Assembly (NCBI GenBank): GCA_021234155.1 | Contig: JAJEKV010000003.1 | Coordinates: 21,498,386 to 21,562,385, forward strand | Source: Isoetes taiwanensis | Lineage: Eukaryota > Streptophyta > Lycopodiopsida > Isoetales > Isoetaceae | Direction of reading: 5' to 3' | DNA: 64,000 nt | Part shown: one piece after another, positions 21,171 to 29,639 of the stretch | Numbering within the stretch: the stretch's first letter is position 1 | How the letters are laid out: each line of letters opens with the position of its first letter | Made by a program: the position numbers and the translations under genes | Notes under the pieces: model-generated | Told to the model about the DNA's origin: nothing | The model's database searches: none | The model's input: the letters and a program-made list of their open reading frames with translations, nothing else

Positions 21171-22793
21171 ATTGGGACATTTACTGAATGCAACCCGTAT
21201 CCTGACCAGATCATACACGCTCGGCAACAGTGGAAAGCATTGGGTTGTCCTCAGCGTCCTAAAGGAAACAGGGCTCCCTCGGATAAGTGGAAGACCTTTG
21301 AGTCACTCTGCAGATATGTTCTGCTGGAAGGCCAGGAAGATGATGAGGGGGAGGATGAAGAGGAAAAGAAGAAGAGAACACCAAGAAAGGGCAGGGAGTC
21401 TCTCTCAGACCAATATGACCTCAATCTTAGCATTGACGCGGTCTGAGAGAAATGGACTGAGATATGGGCTCAATGGACAAGAGGCAAGCTAAAGGACATC
21501 AATGGAGAATTTCCATGCAGGCCGGACCCAAAGTTGTTCGACAGGCAATTTATGAAAAGGATCTGATGGGGGCCCGGCCCGACAAGGAAACGCTTTGATC
21601 TACAGGCGTAATCCGGATGGAACAATCTCGCTAAGGAAAAGTAGAAGCTCAAAAATGCAAGACGCAAAGGGTTATGCCACAGTCCTAAAGAGACGGCGTG
21701 CGTTGGAAGAAGGCATCACGGAGTTCTGCAATGTTGCTTCCAATGAATACCATGACTTTGATTATTACAAGGAAAAGGCTGCCCTTGATGAGGAAGACAT
21801 GAAGGAATTGAACCGTCTATGTCAACCCTACATCAACACCAAGCTAAAGCGTAACGTCAAAACCCTTCCCTTCCCCGAGCGCTATGGCAATTCTCAAGAG
21901 GAAGCTTGGATTGAGGGTGGTCCCATTTAAGGCCGATGATAGCTCCCTCCATTTCGGTAACATTGGGACACAAGGGATTTGGTGGTCCGAAGGCCTTTTG
22001 GGCCGTGGCACTATTTGCCATCAATATGATCGAAGACCCCACCCTTTTTTATGACAAAGCGACATAGAGCGGTGGTACAAGGCGTAACGGACATGACCGA
22101 CCTGCATACTTTCGGTTTCCTTGTCTTTTGCATGCCGTGCAATCGGACAACCGCTTTGTCTCCCAATGGGGGCGGTGATATTAACTTCACCAACAAGATC
22201 TTGTACTCCATATACCGAACTTGAACATGAGTGTAGACTTGGCTTGCCGAAGGCACCAAGCTTTGCCAATATAGTTTTGGTTTTGGTTTCAAGATCTACC
22301 AGAGACCTGGACAAGTGGTGGTCTAGCTTAACATCATTATCTCGACGGGTTCATGATTTCTCAAGAGCGGATGGAACCTCGGAAGGGCGGCAGATTTATG
22401 GAGGATGTGCCATCGATGGACAAAGTCAGCAATGATGGTGCGACAGGTCCTATACATAGAATTCCTATCCGGCCAAGAGTTATCAAGTACTTCATAACCA
22501 GCTTGGTCGAGGAAGATCAAATTGTATGCGAGTGGCATGTTCTCTCAGGGGGCTATGCTTTATGGAATGAAACCTATATCCGTGGTTGGAAATAAGGACA
22601 TGGTTGAAACTATTCAGTCATACCTGGATCTGCTTCATGAGCATTTCAAAGGGAGGAAGACAAATGGAAGCAGTAAGGACGATGATGACGAAGACAAACC
22701 TGAGAGCGAAGGAGAGAAACATGACAGAGAAGAGAATGTCGAAGGTTTAGACCAGAATGCTGCGGAACAAATTCTTGAGAATCTGAGATTGAG

Positions 22794-22926
22794 GTGAGTT
22801 CACTTTGCTCTCTCGGTGTTTCTCGACTCGCGAGTCGAGAAACCTTTCGGGACTTTAACTTTTTTCCATTCTCGACTCGCGAGTCGAGAAAACTCGTTTC
22901 CTATCTGACATCTCTCGTCATTTCAG
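22794..22926 (+). other. Canonical intron carrying two palindromes
   Basis: GTGAGT...TTTCAG splits an Arg codon (AG|G), so that ENLRLR reads on into DIEVNDSGSLTISS. Two palindromes (22,819-22,842 and 22,869-22,890) take up a third of the intron. This intron is the direct link between the methylase-like and phosphatase parts of the gene. Confidence 0.7.
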
Positions 22927-23879
22927 GGACATCGAAGTCAACGACTCCGGATCATTGACAATATCTAGTGATGGTTCACGTCGCGAGGAGGACACTGCAC
23001 TCCCCAAAGACAATCAAAAGCAAGACACTGCGGGCAGCCAGAAAGGAGCTGACAAAATAATGATCCCGCATATGGATCCCGATGAACCGGAAATATGGTC
23101 AGAGCCAAACTCCAACTGGGATCCAGCTGGTCCAACCAAGCTTGTAATATTTGACGTCAATGGAGTATTAGCTGCAGTATACCACGATAAAGACGTCCCT
23201 GAGCTTAACACCTCGCAGATCCTGACGAAAACGGAGCATAAAATCGTGTATCCGAGGCCTAGAGCAAAGGAAATTGTTGAATAGTGCCCGAACGGGGGAT
23301 TCAAGTGGCCATATGGTCTTGTATGGCAAAAAGAAAAATATTGTCAATGTTCTTGGTGTTCTCGGCCTTCCGGTTTTGAAGTTCAAGTTTGTTTGGGGAA
23401 ACGAAAAGGGTCGAGCATGTGTGGGACCTCGATCCAGCCATCACAAAGGGAAAGCATATTATGGTGAAAAATTTTGGGACAGGGGTTTATGAACAATTCC
23501 CGGACTTTGGCAAACACAACACGCTGATCATAGACGACTCCGCCTACAAGTGCTATCATAACTCGCAAAATACAATCATTGCTAAGACTTATCGACCAGA
23601 AGAGTATGAGACGGATAGGTGGTTGTCTTTCTGACTTTGTCCTGTCTTGGCGGAATCCCTCTTTGCCATTCTTGTGGCCGATGTGATTAGGAACTATCCG
23701 AGCCTCAAGGAACCCGATCCAGAGAGCCGCGCGATCATGAAAGCTATGGACGACAAATATTTTGGTGATCAAGAAGAGTGACCTCTGCTTTCAGATAGTC
23801 AAATTGTGTGAATATTGTAAAGAAACATGAAGAAATGTACTATGTTTTGTAATGAATATACATGTATATTGAGTTCTCG

Positions 23880-24170
23880 CTGGCTTTCTCGACTCGCGAG
23901 TCGAGAAAGGCATGCTTGTCCTGTTGATGAAACCATTTGTATGTTTGTTTGTGTGACTGGATGCAGCCATAATCTATTATGATAATGGTTGTACATTGGG
24001 TTTCCTGGGCCTTTCTCGACTCGCGAGTCGAGAAAGGCACTGCTTGTCTCGTTGACGCAACCATTTGTATGCTTCCATGTGTGATTGGATGCAACCATAT
24101 TCTAATGGGAATGGTTGTACTTTGACTTTTCCGGGCCTTTCTCGACTCGCGAGTCGAGAAAGACACTACT
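23880..24170 (+). repeat. Three ~127-bp tandem repeats, each with one perfect palindrome
   Basis: Immediately 3' of the FCP1 stop codon, units repeat GGCCTTTCTCGACTCGCGAG... followed by GCAACCATTTGTATG...GTGTGATTGGATGCA. The palindromes (23,884-23,909, 24,011-24,036, 24,137-24,162) extend to 26 bp, for example CTTTCTCG...CGAGAAAG in the first two. As the 3' region of the transcript, they would form stable stem-loops in RNA. Confidence 0.8.
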
Positions 24171-24298
24171 TTTCACGTGATTGGATGCAGTTATATGGAA
24201 TGAATGTTCTCTATTGTAATTTGATTTCACCATTCTTTTCTTCCTTTTGACTAATGGCACCGTAATTGTTAATCATAGACTCTCCTTGCTCCAGGAGG

Positions 24299-24801
24299 TT
24301 CATGCACAGATCCGACACCAGCACAGATCCCGTTCAGGCATCACAGAGACCGCTCCAGGCGGCACAGATCCCGCTCAAGGCGGAAGAGATACCGTTCTGG
24401 CACAGATCCCGCTCACGCTACACTCTTGCCCGGCCTTTGGGATAAGGTTACTCGTGAATGCAGACGCCATGCACACCCTCGGGATAAAGAAGACGCGAAG
24501 AAGTTTCATGAAGTCCAGGAAGCTCAAAGCATCTTGCAAGCATTGCATAACATCCATGGGGGTTGGGGATGGAGCATATTCGATGAAAAGCTGCGGGAGG
24601 AGAGTGGAGAAGTCGGGGACAGGTCAGCCGGTGGCTCCAGAGGCACCTCCACGTGAGGCATTCCACACTCTTCAGGTTGCCCCCAAGGCTTACAGTCGGC
24701 GTGAAGAAGCGCCGCAAGTTAATCCCCTAAGGTGGACCACCTACCACGATGATGTAACTGTAGTGACAGCAAGACCGCCATGGTCTCTGCGTCCGATGTA
24801 A
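24299..24801 (+). CDS. RS-rich, J-domain-like ORF at the right end of the TIR element
   Basis: Downstream of a possible acceptor (CTCCAG at 24,293-24,298), one frame reads RDRSRRHRSRSRRKRYRS, then LWDKVTRECRRHAHPRDKE, then DAKKFHEVQEAQSILQAL, stopping at 24,656. The second half resembles helices II-III of a DnaJ J domain, with HPRD where HPD is expected. A different frame (24,660-24,801) ends YHDDVTVVTAR, reminiscent of the C-terminal motif of PP2C phosphatases. This suggests a frameshift or two fused fragments. A poly(A)-signal-like AATAAA follows at about 24,828. The start codon is not clear. Both family suggestions are tentative. Confidence 0.35.
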
Positions 24802-25066
24802 AATACATTGTACCTATTCAATTTATTAATAAAAATTCTTTTTCAACTAAAGCTTTGGTTTCAATCTTTAATGAATTTCCTTTGTTTTAGTTGCATTGTT
24901 CTTGTTCTCGACTCGCTATCCAGGGAAAACTGGAAGAAAGCTTGGATGCACAATAACAGACAAAAATTCGAATTAAGGATAGTTTTCGGGTCGGGGTGCT
25001 CCTTTTCGTGTAAATTAACAGGGTTCCGAAAAAAAGTGGGAATGGAATGAGTCCCACTTTAGAGGT

Positions 25067-25888
25067 ATGTATACTTGGAAAGAAGGACTTTCACAGGACC
25101 AGCCTATATTTTGGAGCCCCTCTCTGATTCTGGATGACCCTAACATTTGTCTTGCCACTAACTTTCCTAAGTTAGCCAAGCAATGGACTCAACGGGGAGT
25201 TATCTACATAAGTGATATTATTGATGAATTTGTTTACCAAGATTCCAGTCTTGCAGATCTAGGAGATGACTCCAGGCAGCTTTTCAATAGTATTACTCAA
25301 AGATTGGCTTATGGAGATTGGCATGATACTAATGTTTTCTGGCACATTAATGGGTTTTGTGGTTATAAAGTCAGCTTAGCTTACAGGTACCTCAATAGAG
25401 ACCAAGAAGTTACCATTCATTCGAAATGGAACATTGAACCTGACAGGGTTCTCAGAAACCTGAAATTTATGTGGAAGAGCCCAATTCATCCTAAAATCAA
25501 AGCTTTTATGTGGCAACTTTGGCATAAAGCCCTTGCCACGAACAGTAAGAGATGGAGGCTTAATATGTCTAACTCTGATATCTGTGTTAGATGCTTGCAG
25601 GATCAAGAAGATGAAGCACACCTTTTTAAAGAGTGCCTATGGGCAGAATGGGTTCTGGAGCTGGCTGAATTTGAACTGAACATTCCAGGCCTTTCTAATA
25701 TGCATATCACAGAATTCTTCTTCCCTGAAAACCCTATTGAGTGGAGAAGATATATTCTCATGTGGAGAATGTGGAAGGGTAGAAACTCCTTAATCTTTAA
25801 GGAGGAAATTATATGGCCTACTGCCATCATTAAGCAGACCCAATATGATATTAACTGGGTCCTTGAGGTATATGGAAATCAGCAATAA
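25067..25888 (+). CDS. LINE ORF2 C-terminus with zf-RVT domain (partial)
   Basis: A 273-codon open frame, 5'-truncated by the insertion; the first ATG is only the first in the fragment. It contains the reverse-transcriptase-associated zinc-binding region of plant L1 elements: FMWKSPIHPKIKAFMWQLWH, then KRWRLNMSNSDICVRC and EDEAHLFKECLWAEWVL (a CxxC...HxxxxC pattern), then WRRYILMWRMWKGRNSLIF. The polymerase and endonuclease are missing. The uninterrupted frame suggests a fairly recent insertion, younger than the TIR element and the gypsy around it. Confidence 0.85.
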   Translation: MYTWKEGLSQDQPIFWSPSLILDDPNICLATNFPKLAKQWTQRGVIYISDIIDEFVYQDSSLADLGDDSRQLFNSITQRLAYGDWHDTNVFWHINGFCGYKVSLAYRYLNRDQEVTIHSKWNIEPDRVLRNLKFMWKSPIHPKIKAFMWQLWHKALATNSKRWRLNMSNSDICVRCLQDQEDEAHLFKECLWAEWVLELAEFELNIPGLSNMHITEFFFPENPIEWRRYILMWRMWKGRNSLIFKEEIIWPTAIIKQTQYDINWVLEVYGNQQ

Positions 25889-25969
25889 GGTACATAATTA
25901 CTTATGTTGGTTTTTTCCTTATTTTCAGGTAATACTTTGATTATGTTCAAAAGACTAAGGTGAAAGAGA

Positions 25970-26251
25970 ATGAATCTCCATGCAAATGCACTCTGGTTGA
26001 CACAATTTGGAGTTGAAGTACCAAATGGACATGGTGAAGACTGTAGCTGCAACTGCGCCTGCCTCTCTTACTATGACGAAAAAAGATACATCTTATGCAG
26101 TGCAAAAGATAAGAAGGACAGATTCAACCCAGGAAAGGCTCATTTATGCAAATGCCCCTACTGCCTTTTCATTGTAGCCAACAAGGGAATGGGAAGAAAA
26201 GACCACTCCAAGAGAGAGCCCAAGAAAAGACGGTTCTCGGGTGATCACTAA
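25970..26251 (+). CDS. Cys-rich small ORF in the LINE 3' region
   Basis: This 93-codon ORF starts 81 bp after the ORF2 stop. It has two Cys clusters, EDCSCNCACLSYYDEKRYI and KAHLCKCPYCLFIV, and a basic tail (KREPKKRR). The arrangement CxCxCxC...C...CxCxxC suggests metal binding, but I do not recognise the family. It could be an extra LINE ORF, a captured exon, or chance. No ribosome context supports translation. Confidence 0.3.
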   Translation: MNLHANALWLTQFGVEVPNGHGEDCSCNCACLSYYDEKRYILCSAKDKKDRFNPGKAHLCKCPYCLFIVANKGMGRKDHSKREPKKRRFSGDH

Positions 26252-26465
26252 GCCTCCGGCTTTAACTACTACCAGTTTACACCTGCAACTTCCATAAACT
26301 TTTAACTGTTGTTTGATTTGGGATAGTTGGTTTTTTCAGGGTCAATAACCTACCCTTTCCTAAAGGTTACCTCCTAAAAGTTAAGAGCTCTCATTGCTCC
26401 CTTTTGTACCTTTATTATACATATTTAATATACACTGCCTTCAATTAAAAAAAAAAAAGGAATGA

Positions 26466-26490
26466 GTCCCACTTTAATTAAATACGACTT
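26466..26490. repeat. Right terminal inverted repeat of the TIR element
   Basis: The 25 bp ending AATACGACTT are the exact reverse complement of 11,733-11,757 and of 1211-1235. They are followed by TTGG and then gypsy pol in the same frame direction. The inner 11 bp are duplicated at 25,051-25,061 only because of the LINE target-site duplication. Confidence 0.85.
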
Positions 26491-28924
26491 TTGGACTATG
26501 ATCATTTTGAGGTTCGAGATGGACTTCTATTTCGTGATGGACTTCTGTATATATCGACTTCAAGTTCTGCAGACTTGTCATGATTCTCCTCTCGCCGGCC
26601 ATTTTGACATTGCCAAAACTCTGGAACTTATTGCTCGAGATTATTGGTGGCCAGGTCTCCGTCACACTATTGAGACTTTTGTACGCTCATGTGATATTTG
26701 TTGTCGTGCAAAAGCTCCCAAGCACTGGCCACATGGCCTTGCCAGTTCCAGCCAGTCCTTGGAAGAGCATTTCGGTGGATTTTATTGTTGAGCTTCCATC
26801 CTCCCAAGGCCATGACACTATCCCTTTTGTCGTTGACCCTTTTTCCAAGATGGTGCTTTTTTTTTTTTTTTTTTTTTTTTTTTTGAGAGAGAACGGGGTG
26901 TTTTTTATATTTATCAAAATAAGAAGTACAATGTTTCAAACATATAAAAGATTACTACAGGAGAAGCCTCAACATCTTCATCCTTTATGCGTAGAAACTT
27001 ATTCTTTGCTCTGTAAGCTGATATATACATGAAGCGCATGATAATCTCCCATTTGGTAACCAGGATAGACAAGAAGATACTGGAAAAATAGCTCCCGAAG
27101 CTTTCTTTTACATATAGAAGAACCAAAGCGGAAGATCTAGAACCACTGAACATAGAAGGAAGTACCATAATATGAAACCAGTTTAGTTGCTGCATTGTTG
27201 GGATGCAAAGCAACAAACCCTAAGTAGGCTAGACCCACTAGCCCAGCCGCCAAGACTCCTCCCAAAAGTCTGGTTTATGGTATAAAAGCTTCTTCCTGCT
27301 CACACGATGTCCCTAGCTCGGCCCCTAGACTGATCTCATTTCCTGTACTTCAGATCCATTCTAATAATTCCGGAATTCCACAAAGACTTCATGATAAAAG
27401 GCGATTCTCGATCTTATCATGAATAACCTGAATCTTTCTTGCTAGTAAGAAAGAATGGGAAGAGTAAATGACGGAAGTAGCCAACAATTTTCAAGTTTTG
27501 TAAAGAAAGAACAGATCGCCAAATTTTACTGAGGCCAAGAAACGCCTTTGTTCAAGAACTCACGAGATTTCATTCCACCTTATAAGCTTCAGCGCTATTT
27601 CGGTGTAATCTTTGCAAGATGCAGGAAAGATTATAATGCTAGGAGCATTAGAACGAAATACCACGTTAGTGGTTTACCTGAGATCAAGAAACCGCCCAGA
27701 AGATGCTTCAAAGGCCACAAATTCTTCAGCCGGCGATGAAAGATCCAGACCCAGAAAGATGTTTGCCCTGATCCCTGCTAGCCGCTGGCTCAATCCTAAG
27801 CAGATACAGGAAATTGCAGCAGTGCCGGAAAGGTAGGAAGAAGGGCGGCCTCTCCCTGCCGTCGCCGCCCTAGCCGCAGGCGCCAAGAACTTCAACGGCC
27901 ATAGATGGTGCTATTTCATTCCTTACAGCAGTTCTATCTCCAGTGAAGCCACAACGGTTCTCTTGCTTCGAGACGTGGTTCGAGTCCATGGCTTACCAGA
28001 TAACATTGTTAGTGACTGCGGCCCCCAGTTTGCTGTCAGCTTTTGGAAGCGTCTTTTACAACTCTTACATGTAGAACGTTCACTCTCTTTGGGACATCAC
28101 CCAGAGACCAATGGGCAGGTGGAGTGCACTAATCAAACACTTGAGTAGTATTTGCGATGCTTCATCAATTATCAACAGGATGACAGGGTTGATTGGCTAC
28201 CCCTGGCAGAATTTGCTTACAATAATTCTGTCCATGCTTCCACAGGCCAGACTCCGTTCTTTAGTAATTTCGGCGTGCATCCCCGGTGGTCTTTCATTGC
28301 TCCTGGATATGACTCAGTCAATTCCAGTGCTAAGGACAGGCTCGAGAAGCTCTGCATGCTCCAGGATGATCTTCAACACCATCTCTTCCAGGCCCAAGCA
28401 CATTACCATTACCATGCAGATCAGGACCGCGAGGATGCTCCTCATTTTGCAGTTGGTGACCTTGTTTGGCTCTAGCGTTGGAATTTACTGATAACTCGCC
28501 CTTATAACAAGCTCGACTACCGGCGCTTAAGTCCCGATCGGATCATTGAACGAGTTGGTGATGCTGCTTTCCGTCTGGAGCTTCCGCCATCAATTCGACT
28601 TCACCCAGTGTTCCATGTGTCTTTGTTAGAACCCTATATGGTGAATTCATTTCTAGATCGAGTACCTACCACCGGTTGCGTTGGATGATCACGAGGAATT
28701 TGAAGTTCGAGAAATTTTGGACTCTAAGTTTCTACGACGTCATCTTTTTTATTTGGTGGATTGGGAAGGTTACTCACCAAGTGATGGAATCTCGGAGCCT
28801 ACTGCGAATCTGACTAATGCTCCTGATAAAGTTGCGGAGTTTCACTGATGTTATCCGGATAAGCCATGTTTGAGTACTCCAGCTCTAGCTCCGAGGACTC
28901 GTTGCCGTCGTAGGAGGGTGATGG
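26491..28924 (+). pseudogene. Ty3/gypsy integrase and chromodomain (second half of the interrupted pol)
   Basis: It resumes with FEVRDGL-type linker, then the H2C2 zinc finger (HDSPLAGHFD...CDICCRAKAP, 26,575-26,720). The integrase core runs to 26,857 and continues after a retroinsertion at 27,903: VHGLPDNIVSDCGPQF, SLGHHPETNGQVECTNQTLE, then LPLAEFAYNNSVHASTGQTP. The C-terminal part has a chromodomain (EVREILDSKF, LVDWEGYSPSDGISEPTANL, about 28,700-28,830), so it is a chromovirus. A polypurine tract GTAGGAGGGTGATGG (28,910-28,924) abuts the 3' LTR. Stops and frameshifts are present (for example after NQTLE), so it is inactive. Confidence 0.9.
26858..27902 (-). mobile_element. Poly(A)-tailed retroinsertion within the integrase
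   Basis: Integrase is interrupted by 1,045 bp flanked by the 10-bp direct repeat AGATGGTGCT (26,848-26,857 and 27,903-27,912). The left end is a ~26-T run, that is, a poly(A) tail on the minus strand. Excision restores the frame FSKMVLFHFIPYSSSIS. On the minus strand the 5' end encodes a 73-codon ORF (27,895-27,674) starting MKFLAPAARAATAGRGRP, Ala/Arg/Ser-rich like a plastid transit peptide, and ending LDLR just before GGTAAACC, a possible unspliced donor. It is either a retrocopy of a partly spliced plant mRNA or the 3' end of an unidentified non-LTR element. Confidence 0.75.
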
Positions 28925-29334
28925 TGTGACAACTATACAGGTATTCGTATTATATGAGCATTATACTCGTATGTGGTCGTCACACAAATGCAAAAAATAA
29001 GTGCACAAAGTAGGGTTTGAGCTCGCAACCTTCTACTTGGTAGTCGAGCACCTTTGACAAGTGCGCTACCAATACTTATTGAAAATATTTCCTACGTCTT
29101 CCCCATATGTAGGATTGTTTCCATATGCAAGGCACCCTCCTTCTTGTCGAACCATTTCGGTTCAATGCCACTCTTGAGCCTTCTAGGCATCTGTCTCGTA
29201 TTCCTGCTTGCCTTCGAGCATTGTGCTCTTATTCCTGTTCATATATCAGATTCTTTGCTGACTTTGGCATATTTCTTTCGTATTTCTTGCGTATTTTCCA
29301 CGTATTTTCGTTATGCTTGTGTAGGTTCATGACA
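28925..29334 (+). repeat. 3' LTR of the interrupted Ty3/gypsy element
   Basis: It starts TGTGAC right after the polypurine tract and ends TTCATGACA. The sequence is alignable over its length with the LTRs of the full element at 50-56 kb, so both belong to one family. It contains a tRNA-like antisense segment (about 29,015-29,085). The matching 5' LTR is not in the window and would lie left of position 1. Confidence 0.85.
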
Positions 29335-29639
29335 TGCATGTTCAGTTCATTACACCATACTGCTTGTGACATATCAATAAAGCTATTGCTAGAAGAAATA
29401 TATTACAAGGCACCTTCCCGTCAGAGGTAACAGATACCGTCCCCAAATTGGCCCACCTTCGCCGAATTTCCAGCCGTGATCCATAAACCCTCCTAATTCT
29501 TCAATCGATTCGGCCCTAAACTGCTCGGAACCTCTCTGCTCCGGCTGCAGGGGAAGAATTCGCCCTTAAAGGCGAAGCTTTTTGGAAATCTGGTTTGCCC
29601 AGGCCGCGCCAGACCAATCATTTCCTTTGGCCTTTAAAT

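Larger units (their letters stand above)
19049..23781 (+). pseudogene. ParB-like / DNA methyltransferase-like / FCP1-phosphatase multidomain gene (frameshifted)
   Basis: Exon 1 (19,049-19,148) is basic and NLS-like. Exon 2 (19,211-20,362) holds an unknown N-region, an acidic stretch (EESDDEADEDMVDSP) and VVDGQHSVRAAQVL, a ParB/Srx-type DGQH motif. A repeat-filled intron follows. The downstream coding region (about 21,175-22,793) has EDPTLFY (motif IV-like), FLVFCMPCNR, HRIPIRP and IVCEWHVLSGGYAL, in the order of class-beta N6/N4 DNA methyltransferases, then an acidic tail. A 133-bp GT-AG intron (22,794-22,926) joins in frame to the last exon: KLVIFDVNGVLAAV and NTLIIDDSAYKCYHNSQNTI of an FCP1/CTD-phosphatase (HAD) domain, ending at TGA 23,779. 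The first HAD motif has Asn for the second Asp. Frameshifts occur near 19,960, 21,450, 21,560, 21,925, 22,000, 22,330 and 23,285. The ParB and methylase calls are moderate; FCP1 is good. Confidence 0.55.
25062..26458 (+). mobile_element. 5'-truncated L1-type LINE inserted in the right TIR
   Basis: The insert is flanked by an 18-bp direct repeat (GGAATGAGTCCCACTTTA at 25,044-25,061 and 26,459-26,476) and ends in an A-run (about 26,446-26,457), the signature of target-primed reverse transcription. It lies within the terminal region of the TIR element. Removing it brings the inner GTGGGA...GAGTCCCAC repeat next to the TIR. It carries the end of a LINE ORF2 and a second short Cys-rich ORF, then about 200 bp of 3' UTR. 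Confidence 0.9.
11733..26490. mobile_element. Large composite TIR DNA transposon with DUF7869-type transposase and cargo genes
   Basis: Boundaries are defined by 25-bp perfect inverted repeats at 11,733-11,757 and 26,466-26,490, with TTGG duplicated directly outside (11,729-11,732 and 26,491-26,494). Ty3/gypsy pol continues across both edges (ALSSRQMR on the left, HFEVRDGL on the right). The element is 14.76 kb with later insertions (a 0.76-kb CACTA MITE and a 1.4-kb LINE), so about 12.6 kb originally. Contents: DUF7869-like gene (-), small Ser-rich gene (+), hairpin array, DUF8039-like gene (-), ParB-methylase-FCP1 gene (+), 127-bp palindrome repeats and an RS/J-like ORF (+). The 4-bp target site and non-CACTA termini do not fit hAT, Mutator, CACTA or PIF. 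The superfamily assignment is open. Confidence 0.75.

Noticed and set aside
22011-22314. Overlapping minus-strand ORFs of 93-97 codons
   Set aside because: They lie opposite the methylase-like coding region and show no domain of their own.
26667-26939. Lys-run proteins on the minus strand
   Set aside because: The Lys run is the poly(T)/poly(A) tail of the retroinsertion.
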